A stretch of 64,000 nt of DNA from Pseudoalteromonas sp. XMcav2-N (GTDB taxonomy: Bacteria > Pseudomonadota > Gammaproteobacteria > Enterobacterales > Alteromonadaceae), in contig NZ_JAMXSF010000015.1 of assembly GCF_024124545.1 (NCBI RefSeq), positions 90,383 through 154,382 on the forward strand. The letters are read 5' to 3'. The translations under genes and the position numbers were made by a program. Below, in pieces: positions 1 to 8,504 of the stretch (its first letter is position 1; each line of letters begins with the position of its first letter). The notes beneath the pieces are model-generated. The model worked only from the letters and a program-made list of their open reading frames with translations, did not search any database and was not told where the DNA came from.

Positions 1-24
1 GCCTGCAATGAGCAGGCCTTTTTT
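1..24 (+). terminator. Intrinsic terminator of an upstream plus-strand gene
   Basis: GCCTGC (1-6) pairs with GCAGGC (12-17) around a 5-nt loop and is followed by a run of six T. The T run lies on the plus strand, so it ends a gene lying left of the window. The stem may extend past position 1. Confidence 0.6.
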
Positions 25-28
25 CAAA

Positions 29-637
29 TCAGAAAGTATAACGGTATTTTACTTCTGTTTGGTCATACTCCACACCGTTGGTGTATTCAACGACAACACC
101 TGAGTGAGCAGTAAAGTCAAATCGCAGACCGGCATTGAAGTAGACGCCATTTTCGTCACTAATAGCAGTTGGGAAGTCCAGCATCTCATATCCAGCCTGG
201 GCAAATGCGCTGAAACGTTTGCTAAGCGCATGCTCGTATTCGCCGTAAACTCGACGGGTGTCTATTGAAGTACTTCTGCCGTTTAGGGAAACCTCAAACT
301 CACCTACCTGAGCACCTGCTGCAAATCGACCATTACCGGTCTTGTGCAATATATAGCCCAGATTAAAGGTGGTTTCATCAACGTCATAGTCGTCACTGAT
401 TAAATCATCAAAGACATTTAGGGTATCGGAGTGCTGATCGATTTTTAGCCCGATGAAAATGCCGTTAGCAAATTCGTAACTCCCTGCAAAAATAAAACCT
501 TGTGGATCTGAACCACTTGGGGCGCCATCCAGGCTCGTTTCACCATATCCTACTTCCAGGTAGCTTTTACTTAGCTCGGTAGCCTGAGAACCCAAAGACG
601 TGGCAGCGAGTAGTAGACCTAAAATATGCTTTTTCAC
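29..637 (-). CDS. Small outer-membrane beta-barrel protein
   Basis: Predicted secreted protein of 202 residues. The first 19 or so residues form a signal peptide (KK, then a Leu/Ala-rich core, cut near SQA-TEL). The mature part is made of alternating hydrophobic/polar stretches rich in Tyr, Phe and Gly, ending in a strand with C-terminal Phe, the usual recognition signal for Bam-dependent barrel insertion. This pattern fits an 8-stranded OmpA/OmpX-like barrel. The start is GTG, with AAGGA seven bases upstream. It is separated from the bactofilin gene by a terminator, so it is probably transcribed alone. No specific family was recognised; the substrate or role is unknown. Confidence 0.7.
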   Translation of the reverse strand: MKKHILGLLLAATSLGSQATELSKSYLEVGYGETSLDGAPSGSDPQGFIFAGSYEFANGIFIGLKIDQHSDTLNVFDDLISDDYDVDETTFNLGYILHKTGNGRFAAGAQVGEFEVSLNGRSTSIDTRRVYGEYEHALSKRFSAFAQAGYEMLDFPTAISDENGVYFNAGLRFDFTAHSGVVVEYTNGVEYDQTEVKYRYTF

Positions 638-667
638 TTTATATCCTTTTATTTGCTTAGTATGGGA

Positions 668-695
668 TTAAAAAAACGAGCCCAACAAGCTCGTT
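668..695 (-). terminator. Terminator of the bactofilin-M23 unit
   Basis: AACGAGC (75-81 of the 600s, i.e. 675-681) pairs with GCTCGTT (689-695) around a 7-nt loop. Read on the minus strand the stem is followed by seven T, as expected for the end of the bactofilin transcript. Confidence 0.75.
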
Positions 696-805
696 CTATT
701 TTTATAATATGCGTGAAATGTATCACTATCAGATACAAAAGTGAAAGGCTAAGTCTATGTTTTGTGTTAATAAATGTTACCGATGATACGCTTTGGGTGC
801 GCTAT

Positions 806-1180
806 TCAACCTTCGCTGGCTTTATCCAGAGGCGTGACGTTTGATTGCTCTGCACGATGGTTTAACTGGCCTTGTATATGGGCACCAGCCTGAATACATA
901 GCGTATCATGTTCAATGTCCCCGGTGACTCTGGCACTGGGCTCCAGCGTGACACTGTCGGCGCTGATACCGCCCTGAACTTGTCCTAGTACCTGAACCTG
1001 GTTTGCAACGATATTACCCTCGACAATACCCGTTTCACCAATGATCAACTGAGTCACTTGCAGATCGCCAACGACTTTGCCATCAACCTGAATTTCACCA
1101 TCACACTGGATGTTACCTGTGATTACGGTGTCGGGGGAAATAAGCGAGAAAGGAGATGAATTTTTCTTTTTATTGAACAC
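806..1180 (-). CDS. Bactofilin (polymer-forming cytoskeletal protein)
   Basis: A 124-residue protein whose core (about residues 15-105) is a right-handed beta-helix repeat of the bactofilin family (old DUF583). The recurring pattern is I-x-G-x-I/V with Val/Gly-rich turns (for example TVITGNIQCDGEIQVDGKVVG). Bactofilins polymerise without nucleotide on the cytoplasmic face of the membrane and position cell-wall enzymes. The short N-terminal tail with NKKK is typical. It starts with GTG inside the 3' end of the M23 peptidase gene (11-nt overlap), so the two are translationally coupled. This pairing of bactofilin with an M23 endopeptidase is common in proteobacteria and supports a cell-shape role. 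Confidence 0.9.
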   Translation of the reverse strand: MFNKKKNSSPFSLISPDTVITGNIQCDGEIQVDGKVVGDLQVTQLIIGETGIVEGNIVANQVQVLGQVQGGISADSVTLEPSARVTGDIEHDTLCIQAGAHIQGQLNHRAEQSNVTPLDKASEG

Positions 1181-2267
1181 GTTTGAGCACTCTTGCCAGT
1201 TTTACAGGGTTTATATGCTTTTTATCCTGTAACACCTCATAATGCAAGTGTGTACTGGTGCTACGACCTGTACTGCCCATCAGTGCAATCACATCAGATT
1301 GTTTGACTGACTGGCCTTTTTTCACTTTGATGGTATGCAGGTGGCCATAACGAGTGACAATGCCGTTGGCATGTTGAATTTCAATAAACTTACCGTATCC
1401 GCCATTTTTACCGGCTTTGCTCACCACACCATCGGCTGGCGCAATGATCTGGGTTTTGTGCCAGCCTGCCATATCAACGCCTTTGTGGTATGCGCGACGG
1501 CCAGTGATGGGGTCTTTACGAAAGCCAAAAGCGCTGGAAATATAATATTTGTCGTGCGCAACGGGCATCATTTTAGGCGTTGAATGTAATAGGTTTTCTA
1601 ACTGATTGAGTTGTACAGAGTCATCTATTAGCCGGGTGTAGTGTGCATTTAACAGCGTGGCATCAACCTGATGATACGGACCACCCTGTGCGGTGTTATT
1701 GTCCGTTGTCAGGGATAAGCCAGCTTCGTTAAATCCGGCCATTAGCTGGTCGTTGCGTGCTGAAATGATGGTTTGTAGTGTTCTAAGCAAAGCGGCTTGG
1801 GCATCGTCAAGCTCAGCGCTATGTACTTCAAACTCATGTGCATCATTAACCGTTGGATCTACATCAACTCGATTGTCTGTATCTGGTAAAGGGGCAGGCG
1901 TATCTGCCTGCTCAGTGATCGATGTAGGCAGGGCACCGACAATTTCACTGAGTACAGTGTGCTGTTCGTTTAAGGTGACAAGCTGCGTATGTTGTTCAGT
2001 CAGACGTTCGGCCAGCAGCTGTTTTTCTTTTGCCCAGGCTCGCTGTTGAGTCTGTAGTTCAGCCTGCAGGGCATTAACCGTTTTTTGTTGTTTAAAAAAC
2101 GCTGATGTACTGATAACTAACCAGGTAAGAGCGCCACAAACCAGCACTAGTGCAATAAATTGCAACCAGCCGGGCACAACCATCATACTAACCTGACCAT
2201 TCTGGCGCATCATTAGCTGTTTAGGTTGAAATAGCGATGTGATCAGGCGTTTGATATAGCGAAACAT
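1170..2267 (-). CDS. Membrane-anchored M23 (LytM-type) peptidase
   Basis: A 365-residue inner-membrane protein with a cytoplasmic N-terminus, one transmembrane segment at about residues 32-54, a periplasmic coiled coil (about 60-110, rich in Gln, Glu and Leu) and a C-terminal M23 domain from about 235. The domain shows the zinc motifs: HKGVDMAG supplies His and Asp, and HLHYEVL supplies the H-x-H motif. These residues are intact, so it is predicted to be an active DD-endopeptidase acting on peptidoglycan cross-links, rather than an EnvC/NlpD-type activator that has lost them. First gene of a two-gene unit with the overlapping bactofilin, which probably localises it. Confidence 0.9.
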   Translation of the reverse strand: MFRYIKRLITSLFQPKQLMMRQNGQVSMMVVPGWLQFIALVLVCGALTWLVISTSAFFKQQKTVNALQAELQTQQRAWAKEKQLLAERLTEQHTQLVTLNEQHTVLSEIVGALPTSITEQADTPAPLPDTDNRVDVDPTVNDAHEFEVHSAELDDAQAALLRTLQTIISARNDQLMAGFNEAGLSLTTDNNTAQGGPYHQVDATLLNAHYTRLIDDSVQLNQLENLLHSTPKMMPVAHDKYYISSAFGFRKDPITGRRAYHKGVDMAGWHKTQIIAPADGVVSKAGKNGGYGKFIEIQHANGIVTRYGHLHTIKVKKGQSVKQSDVIALMGSTGRSTSTHLHYEVLQDKKHINPVKLARVLKRVQ

Positions 2268-2332
2268 AACACGTAAAAATTTAAATTAACGACTCACTTT
2301 AACAATTTTTATGCAAAAAGCCAGTATTTACT

Positions 2333-2364
2333 TACAAAAAAAAGGTGTACTTAAGCACACCTTT
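2333..2364 (-). terminator. Terminator of fahA
   Basis: AAAGGTGT (2341-2348) pairs with ACACCTTT (2357-2364). On the minus strand the stem runs into a tract of about ten T, just after the fahA stop. Confidence 0.85.
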
Positions 2365-2395
2365 GTTTTGTAAAGAAAAGCTTTTGCGTTTGCGA

Positions 2396-3709
2396 TTACT
2401 TCGCTGGCAGGATAGTGCCTTCGACTGAACCGAAACCGATACGTGCAAAGCCGTTGGCTTCACACCAGCCACGCATAATGACCTTGTCTCCGTCTTCCAG
2501 GAACTTACGCTCTTCGCCATTGTCCAGGGTGATGGTCTCTTTACCGCCACGAGACAGCTCAAGCAAAGAGCCCGCTTCTTCGTGCTCAGGACCAGACTGA
2601 GTACCTGAACCCAGCATGTCGCCCGGCAGGAAGTTACAGCCGTTTACTGTGTGGTGAGTGACCATTTGTGCCACTGTCCAGTAGCTGTGTTTAAAGCTTG
2701 ATTCTGACAGCTTGCTTGGCGCTGCATTGGCTTCACGCATTTTCGCCGTTTCAAGCAGTACGTCCATCTGGATATCAAAAGCGCCAGATTCACGGTTTTG
2801 TGCAGACTCAAGATAGTCCAGAGGCTGAGGGTCTTGCTCATTACGGTGCCAGTTAGTGCGATACGGCGCCAGTGCTTCAGTGGTGACAATCCACGGCGAT
2901 ACCGTTGAAGCAAAGTTTTTCGCCAGGAACGGACCTAACGGCTGGTATTCCCAGGCTTGCAGATCACGGGCCGACCAGTCGTTGAACAGGCAGAAACCAA
3001 AGACATGGCTTTCGGCATCTTCAATCGAGATTGAATCGCCCAGCGCATTCCCTTTACCCAGGTAGATACCCAGCTCCAGTTCGTAGTCCAGGCGCTTACA
3101 AGGACCGAAAGACGGTGTATCAGCATCTGGTGCTTTAGTCTGACCTTTAGGGCGTGGGAAGTTTTGACCTGACACGTCAATCGATGAAGCACGGCCGTGG
3201 TAACCGATTGGTACCCACTTATAGTTAGGCAGCAAAGGGTTGTCCGGGCGGAACAAGCTACCTACCGCTGTAGCATGGTAGATTGAGGTGTAGAAATCTG
3301 TGTAGTCGCCAATATGACACGGCAGTGCATATTCAACGTCAGATTGAGCAACTAATGCCGCTTCCAATGCGCCCTGATGCTCAGAGTCTTCACGAAGAGC
3401 ACGAGATAACGCCAGACGCAGAGCAGACCAATAATTTTGACCCATTCCCATAAACTCATTCAGTTTAGGTGCATTGGCTGCTTCTACTGCATCCTGTGCT
3501 TCGCCACTGAAAATACCCGCTGCGGCAACCACAGCCAAATCCAGTACCTGATTGCCAATGGCAACGCCGCCACGGAACTCTTCGGCGCTGTCTTTGCGGC
3601 GGAATGAAGCAAATGGCAGGTTTTGGATTGGGAAGTCGGTGTCGGCCTGGTTAGCGCTGGCAACCCAGCTCTTCAGATTAATGTCGTGCGTTTCGTTGAT
3701 AAAAGACAT
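2396..3709 (-). CDS. fahA: Fumarylacetoacetase
   Basis: Cytosolic enzyme that splits 4-fumarylacetoacetate into fumarate and acetoacetate, the last step of tyrosine/homogentisate degradation. The protein has 437 residues, close to the family length, with the N-terminal SH3-like part and the C-terminal FAH domain. Recognisable pieces are DYELELGIYLG (metal-binding acidic residues), FNDWSARDLQAWEYQPLGPF, and SGTQSGPEHEEAGSLLELSRGG. The chosen ATG has AAAGGA five bases upstream; an upstream TTG in frame would place its own start on that Shine-Dalgarno and is rejected. hpd lies upstream on the same strand, but a hairpin separates the two, so fahA may have its own promoter. Homogentisate dioxygenase and maleylacetoacetate isomerase are not in the window. 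Confidence 0.95.
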   Translation of the reverse strand: MSFINETHDINLKSWVASANQADTDFPIQNLPFASFRRKDSAEEFRGGVAIGNQVLDLAVVAAAGIFSGEAQDAVEAANAPKLNEFMGMGQNYWSALRLALSRALREDSEHQGALEAALVAQSDVEYALPCHIGDYTDFYTSIYHATAVGSLFRPDNPLLPNYKWVPIGYHGRASSIDVSGQNFPRPKGQTKAPDADTPSFGPCKRLDYELELGIYLGKGNALGDSISIEDAESHVFGFCLFNDWSARDLQAWEYQPLGPFLAKNFASTVSPWIVTTEALAPYRTNWHRNEQDPQPLDYLESAQNRESGAFDIQMDVLLETAKMREANAAPSKLSESSFKHSYWTVAQMVTHHTVNGCNFLPGDMLGSGTQSGPEHEEAGSLLELSRGGKETITLDNGEERKFLEDGDKVIMRGWCEANGFARIGFGSVEGTILPAK

Positions 3710-3740
3710 GGTCTTTCCTTTTTGCAAGTTTGAGGCTGTT

Positions 3741-3786
3741 CTCAGATGTGGTGATAGCGTTTTGATTTTTCAATGCAACATCTGAG
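3741..3786. repeat. 9-bp inverted repeat upstream of fahA
   Basis: CTCAGATGT (3741-3749) and ACATCTGAG (3778-3786) are perfect inverted copies, 28 bp apart. They lie 32-77 bp upstream of the fahA ATG, where a promoter is expected. This could be a regulator site or a 5'-UTR hairpin; it does not match the TyrR consensus. Confidence 0.5.
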
Positions 3787-3806
3787 TCTCAGCCAAATTA
3801 AACGGC

Positions 3807-3842
3807 AAAAGCAGCCACAAGGCATCGCCCCAAGCTGCTTTT
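3807..3842 (-). terminator. Hairpin terminator after hpd
   Basis: AAAAGCAGC (3807-3815) pairs with GCTGCTTTT (3834-3842). On the minus strand the right arm ends in TTTT. It lies between hpd and fahA, so it would reduce or stop read-through into fahA. Confidence 0.65.
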
Positions 3843-3865
3843 AAATTTCTACTCTCAAAGGAGAA

Positions 3866-4918
3866 TTAGATCACGCCGCGGCGTTCCTGATCACGCTCGA
3901 TAGACTCGAACAGTGCCTGGAAGTTACCTTCACCGAAACCACCGTCGTCAACACGTTGGATCATCTCGATAAAGATAGGACCAAACAGGTTCTTAGTGAA
4001 GATCTGTAGCAGGTAGCAATCTTCGCTCTGGCTGTCTACCAGGATCTGGTGCTCTTTGATCTTTTCACGGTCTTCTTTAACCCAAGGTACACGGTCAAAA
4101 ATGGTGTCGTAGTAGTGATCAACAATGTCTAATGTTGCAATGTTAGTCTGGTCAAGTTTGTCCAGTGATGCAACCAGGTCGTTGGTCAAAAATGCCAGGT
4201 GCTGTACGCCCGGACCATTGTACTCGTCCAGGTACTCATCGATCTGGTTGTTGTTGTCGTCTTTACCTTCATTGATAGGAATTGAGAAGGTGCCGCACGG
4301 AGATTTCAGTGCGTATGACAACAGGGCTGTCTTCTGACCTTTGATGTCGAAATAACGTACTTCAGTAAAGCCGAATACGTCTTTATAGAAGTTTGCCCAT
4401 GTTTCCATGGTGCCTTTGTATACGTTGTTAGTCAGGTGGTCGATACGCAGGAAGCCTTTGTCTTCAACAACCACTTGCTCTTCCAAATCAACAAAGTCTT
4501 GCTCGAAGATTGAACCTTTATCACCGAATACGTCGATGAAGTAGATCAGGCTGTCGCCGATGCCGTAGATAGCTGGGTAAGGCAAGTCTTTATGGGTTGA
4601 ATCTGTTGCTGGTTTTGCACCGCGCTCAACAGCGATTTCGAACGCTTTTTGCGCGTCTTCTACACGCCAGCCCATAGAGCAGATAGCCGGACCGTGGCTC
4701 TTAGCAAACTCAGCAGAGAAACCGCCGCGCTCTTTGTTCAGCAGGAAGTGAATGTCATGCTGGTTGTAGTACAGGATGTCTTTGTCTTTAAACTTTTTCA
4801 GTTTAGAAAAACCAAAATCGGCAAAAATCTTTTCCATGTAGTCCGCATCTGGTGTTGCGTACTCGGTAAACTCAATGCCAACTAGGCCTAGAGGATTTGT
4901 TACTTCACTCATTGTCAT
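3866..4918 (-). CDS. hpd: 4-Hydroxyphenylpyruvate dioxygenase
   Basis: Non-heme Fe(II) enzyme that converts 4-hydroxyphenylpyruvate to homogentisate, the second step of tyrosine breakdown and the source of pyomelanin when later steps are blocked. The 350-residue protein matches the family length and has the two vicinal-oxygen-chelate halves. The iron ligands are visible: His161 (DHLTNNV), His240 (GVQHLAF) and Glu318 (PIFIEMIQR). The chosen ATG has GGGAG five bases upstream; a longer frame starting 22 codons earlier lacks this and would add residues unlike the family. A TYR-box-like site lies about 105 bp upstream, so control by TyrR (encoded at 27.7 kb) is likely. Confidence 0.95.
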   Translation of the reverse strand: MTMSEVTNPLGLVGIEFTEYATPDADYMEKIFADFGFSKLKKFKDKDILYYNQHDIHFLLNKERGGFSAEFAKSHGPAICSMGWRVEDAQKAFEIAVERGAKPATDSTHKDLPYPAIYGIGDSLIYFIDVFGDKGSIFEQDFVDLEEQVVVEDKGFLRIDHLTNNVYKGTMETWANFYKDVFGFTEVRYFDIKGQKTALLSYALKSPCGTFSIPINEGKDDNNNQIDEYLDEYNGPGVQHLAFLTNDLVASLDKLDQTNIATLDIVDHYYDTIFDRVPWVKEDREKIKEHQILVDSQSEDCYLLQIFTKNLFGPIFIEMIQRVDDGGFGEGNFQALFESIERDQERRGVI

Positions 4919-5023
4919 ACTCCCGCTTAAAAGCACTGGATCGCTATTTGTTTTGTGCTGTGGATGATTAATCAAAATGCTCAAAAGGGGAAGCTATGGG
5001 GGTGAATTAGCAAGAGGGCGAAA

Positions 5024-5041
5024 TGTAAATTCTGTCGTACA
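5024..5041. promoter_or_regulatory. Candidate TyrR operator (TYR box) upstream of hpd
   Basis: TGTAAA-N6-CGTACA matches the known TYR box TGTAAA-N6-TTTACA at 10 of 12 positions, including the key G and C fourteen bases apart. A tyrR gene lies in the same window and hpd is an aromatic catabolism gene, so the match is biologically sensible. Confidence 0.55.
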
Positions 5042-5170
5042 AATTATCAGGGTTATACGGATTGAGTGGACAGGATAATTTTTTCGATTACAAGCCTCGT
5101 TCCGTTCTGTAAATTGGATTGTTTGGCCGTGGTATATTTAAAAGAAAAATCCTTAACAATATAATATAAA

Positions 5171-5220
5171 AGAACTTTTAAGTTCTTTGTTGACAGCGAT
5201 ATCACTTTGGAACTTTTAAG
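5171..5220. repeat. Repeated GAACTTTTAAG motif in the hpd-POT gap
   Basis: The gap 4919-5341 is 423 bp long. Besides the TYR-box-like site and the POT terminator it holds AGAACTT-TT-AAGTTCT, a near-perfect palindrome at 5171-5186, and a second copy of its core GAACTTTTAAG at 5210-5220, 38 bp downstream. Tandem half-palindromes of this kind may bind a regulator about 250-300 bp upstream of hpd. No known binding motif was recognised. Confidence 0.4.
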
Positions 5221-5291
5221 GGGACGATCTCACTGAGGGATGAATTCTGCCCAGGTGTATCTAAAAGTTTACAAAAGCAAGCCAGAAATAG

Positions 5292-5320
5292 AAAAGCCGC
5301 ACAGATTTAGTGCGGCTTTT
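5292..5320 (-). terminator. Terminator after the POT transporter
   Basis: AAAAGCCGCAC (5292-5302) pairs perfectly with GTGCGGCTTTT (5310-5320), an 11-bp stem with a 7-nt loop and T runs on both strands. It follows the transporter stop by about 20 bp. Confidence 0.85.
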
Positions 5321-5341
5321 ACATGAATCACAGTTAAAAAA

Positions 5342-6778
5342 TTATTGTCTTTCGCCTGAGATCTCTAGTTCTTTTTCCAGGTAATGTTCCTGAGTATGCG
5401 GCTCATCATTGGTACCTTCCGCGCCATGCATCCAGTCAACCAGCTTGTTGCTAAGCAGGTACATTGCCAGTGCAGACAACAGCGCTGTTGCTCCCAGACC
5501 AATGAAGATGCTCATGGCATTGTTCATTGCTTCCTGGCCTTCGCCGATGAATGAACCAACAAAGCCCGCGATTTTGTTCGCAACCGCTGTACACAGGAAC
5601 CACAGACCCATTAATAATGAAGCCAGGCGCAGTGGTGCCAGTTTACTCACCATAGAGAGGCCAATTGGCGACAGACACAGTTCACCCAGCGTATGGAACA
5701 GGTAGAAAAGTACCAGCCACATCATGCTGATCTGCAGGTTACCCGAATCACTGCCTTCGGTGATAAGCGCCATCATCATTGTCAAAAAGCCAAGCGCCAG
5801 GAATACTAACGCGATGGCAAACTTAACCGGTGAGTTAGGCTCACGCTTGTCCAGCTTGAGCCAGATCATGGCCACCAGTGGCGCGAAGATAATAATAAAG
5901 ATAGAGTTTAGAGACTGGAACCATGACGCCGGGATTTCAAAACCCATCAGCATACGGTCGGTATAATCAGCAGCAAACAGGTTCATCAGACCACCGGCCT
6001 GCTCAAAGCCCATCCAGAAGATAATACTGAATACACTCATAGTGAAGATAACGCGGATACGGTCTTTTTCTTGACTGGTAAGAGGCTCTTTAGTGTTGCT
6101 GGCCGATTGCTGCTGAGACAGCTTGGCTGCTGGGACGACACCGATATCGCCAAGATATTTCTGGCTTAATAGTAGTTGCATCACAACGGAGATCACCATG
6201 CCGATACCTGCAGCGATGAAACCAGCTTGCCAGTTAATTTGTGCTGCAACATAACCTGCGATAAGCGGACCCAACGCACCACCTAAGTTGATACCCATGT
6301 AGAAAATCGTGAAGGCACCGTCACGGCGTTTATCACCTTCCTGATACAAGTCGCCCACCATAGTCGAGATGTTTGGCTTAAACAGACCGTTACCGGCACA
6401 TAATAATGCCAGACCAATATAGAAAACCTGTTCTTCCATACCGGCAACCAAACTATGTGGAATACCCATAGTAAAGTGGCCTGCGGCCATCAGAATACCA
6501 CCAATGATGATTGCTTTACGCTGACCCAATACGTTATCGGCTAACCAACCACCGATCAAAGGGGTCAGGTAGACTGCCATGGTAAAGGTGCCGTACAGGC
6601 TCAGTGCGTCGGCATTAGTCCAGCCGAAGCCGCCGTTTTGTACCTGAGCAACCAGATAAAGAACCAAGATTGCACGCATTCCGTAGTAGCCAAAGCGCTC
6701 CCACATTTCCGTGCCGAAGAGTAAGAACAGGCCTTTTGGATGGCCCAGAAACTCACCGCGATTAGGTAATGAATTCAT
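5342..6778 (-). CDS. POT-family proton:di/tripeptide symporter
   Basis: Inner-membrane transporter of the proton-dependent oligopeptide (POT/PTR2) family, importing di- and tripeptides with protons. It has 478 residues and about 14 hydrophobic segments, as usual for bacterial Dtp proteins. The family signature ExxERFxYYG is present near the N-terminus (GTEMWERFGYYGMRAIL), and the PTR2 motif region GNGLFKPNISTMVG and the helix-4/5 stretch FTIFYMGINLGGALGP are clear. GGGA precedes the ATG. It stands alone between two terminators. Which Dtp subgroup it belongs to cannot be told from motifs. Confidence 0.93.
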   Translation of the reverse strand: MNSLPNRGEFLGHPKGLFLLFGTEMWERFGYYGMRAILVLYLVAQVQNGGFGWTNADALSLYGTFTMAVYLTPLIGGWLADNVLGQRKAIIIGGILMAAGHFTMGIPHSLVAGMEEQVFYIGLALLCAGNGLFKPNISTMVGDLYQEGDKRRDGAFTIFYMGINLGGALGPLIAGYVAAQINWQAGFIAAGIGMVISVVMQLLLSQKYLGDIGVVPAAKLSQQQSASNTKEPLTSQEKDRIRVIFTMSVFSIIFWMGFEQAGGLMNLFAADYTDRMLMGFEIPASWFQSLNSIFIIIFAPLVAMIWLKLDKREPNSPVKFAIALVFLALGFLTMMMALITEGSDSGNLQISMMWLVLFYLFHTLGELCLSPIGLSMVSKLAPLRLASLLMGLWFLCTAVANKIAGFVGSFIGEGQEAMNNAMSIFIGLGATALLSALAMYLLSNKLVDWMHGAEGTNDEPHTQEHYLEKELEISGERQ

Positions 6779-7004
6779 ATTATTCCCATTTCAATCAAAT
6801 GTGTTGTTTTGGCCTTAATATTATCGATGTCGGACGTACTGAAGATGACAGTCATATCAAACATACTTTGAACGGGTGGCCAGTCCCCAAATGATTTCCA
6901 AGTTAGGTCAGTGTTGACTAACTATTCATTAAAAGCGCGTCAGTATACCTAGTGGGATGGCGATGGGGAAGCCTTACCAGCTGGGTGGGACGCTTTTTGT
7001 ATAC

Positions 7005-7034
7005 AAAAAAACCAGCCTGTCAGGCTGGTTTTTG
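7005..7034 (-). terminator. Terminator after the jelly-roll secreted protein gene
   Basis: CCAGCC and GGCTGG form a stem around TGTCA, flanked by A and T runs on both sides, so it can work in both directions. It follows the stop at 7058 on the minus strand. Confidence 0.85.
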
Positions 7035-7057
7035 TGCATTTAGAGCGTATGTTCCGG

Positions 7058-8266
7058 TTATCGGCAGAAATTGTCGACAAAGGTCAGGTCGTTAATATGC
7101 TCAGGACCTTCCATCACTAAAGTTGCAACGGCTGTGTCTGGATTCATTTGCCAGATTTGCGCATTGCTACCTGCTTCGCGACCAGATACGTACAGTTTGC
7201 CGTCGGCGGTAATGGCCAGACCAGAAGCCCAGTTAACACCGTGCTCACCAATTTTAGTCAGTTCCATATTACCTTCATCCAGCGTATACAGTGCCTTGCC
7301 GGTCAACACGTAAAGGACGTTACCGTCTGCTGAGTACGCAATGTCTCCATGGCTGAAGTCATCGCCAGGGTAAGACAATTTACCCAGTACGGTTTTTTCA
7401 CCGCTGTTCATGTCAAAGTCGTACATGTAGGTTTTACTGGTGCTGCGCAAAGATACGCCGTCTGGTGTAACAGCAGAGCGATATAAAGGCCATGAAGTTG
7501 CATTAGCCACGCTATATTGCTGGTTGCCATTGAGATCCAGCGCCCACAAGGTAGAAGCTTTAGACTTGCTGTCAGTCTGCTCCATGAAATAAAGCACACC
7601 GTCTTTGCTCGCGATGTTCGATGCGGTGTGTGTTACTCCTGACACAGTGCTGTACTGACCAGCGTCAACATCAAAGTGATACACGTAACCACTTTGTGAG
7701 GAGCCGTAATTGTTGATACCAAATAAACCTGTAACACAGTCAGCAGTGACCGAAACGTTATCCAGTAGTGCACCGTATGAGTCTGAGTTGCCTGCGCCAA
7801 CGAATTTCAGCGTACTTTCGTCGCTGTTTGCCGTTACCGTGATAGTGTAGTGTTGCCAGCCTCGTTGCGTACCATTTAGCTCTGCAATGACCTGGTCGTC
7901 CCAATAGACGGTTGCTTTGTTGGTGGTGTTATTGTTGGTAACACGAGGTGAGTAGTAAAAGCTTACGACATATTGTTTGCCAGCTTCCGTCGCAACGCTT
8001 TGGTATGCGCTGTAGTTACGGGTTGAATCCAGCTCAAGGTATTGCTCACCATCTTGTGCCTGAATAAGGCCAAGGCGATTAGTCTGAATTTCAAATTTAG
8101 CGGAGCTGCGACTCCAGCCAGGCAAAGTTCTGAACAGACTCCAGGATCCATTAACAGCATCTGACTGCTCAAAAGAACCATTGGTGATCAGGTTTTCACC
8201 GGCGTTTGCAGCGAAGCTGCTGATTAGGGCGGCACTCAGGCCAAGCGCAAGAACTGATAATTTCAT
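7058..8266 (-). CDS. Secreted jelly-roll + beta-propeller-like protein
   Basis: Predicted secreted protein of 402 residues with a clear signal peptide (cleaved near ANA-GEN). Residues about 22-175 resemble the DUF642/CBM-type jelly-roll used in exported anchor-type proteins: ENLITNGSFEQ at the start, GWQHYTITV in the middle and ALLDNVSVTADC at the end. The rest (about 180-402) has repeated blades such as LYVLTGKALYTLDEGNMELTKIG and GLAITADGKLYVSG, suggesting a beta-propeller. No catalytic motif is evident, so sugar or surface binding is the best guess. GGAG lies seven bases before the chosen ATG; another ATG two codons upstream is too close to it. Confidence 0.65.
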   Translation of the reverse strand: MKLSVLALGLSAALISSFAANAGENLITNGSFEQSDAVNGSWSLFRTLPGWSRSSAKFEIQTNRLGLIQAQDGEQYLELDSTRNYSAYQSVATEAGKQYVVSFYYSPRVTNNNTTNKATVYWDDQVIAELNGTQRGWQHYTITVTANSDESTLKFVGAGNSDSYGALLDNVSVTADCVTGLFGINNYGSSQSGYVYHFDVDAGQYSTVSGVTHTASNIASKDGVLYFMEQTDSKSKASTLWALDLNGNQQYSVANATSWPLYRSAVTPDGVSLRSTSKTYMYDFDMNSGEKTVLGKLSYPGDDFSHGDIAYSADGNVLYVLTGKALYTLDEGNMELTKIGEHGVNWASGLAITADGKLYVSGREAGSNAQIWQMNPDTAVATLVMEGPEHINDLTFVDNFCR

Positions 8267-8504
8267 AGACATACTCCAGGGCTAAATTCTATTTGTGTAA
8301 ATAAAATGTTATCCCTAATCAATTTTAACTAATCCCATTTTCTTACTTTTAAACAGTTTGGTCAATTAGAAATCAAAAAAATGACTGTTAGTTCCGATTT
8401 ATGCCTCAGTATTACAATATAAAAGTGGTACCAAAGGATTGATTTTCATTACCTGTGTACCTAATACTTTTACATGTCATCCGGATAGTTGCAGCTCGCA
8501 TTTT

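Noticed and set aside
626..844. 72-codon plus-strand reading frame between the barrel gene and bactofilin
   Set aside because: It runs through the bactofilin terminator and overlaps the genes on both sides, with no Shine-Dalgarno or recognisable protein pattern.
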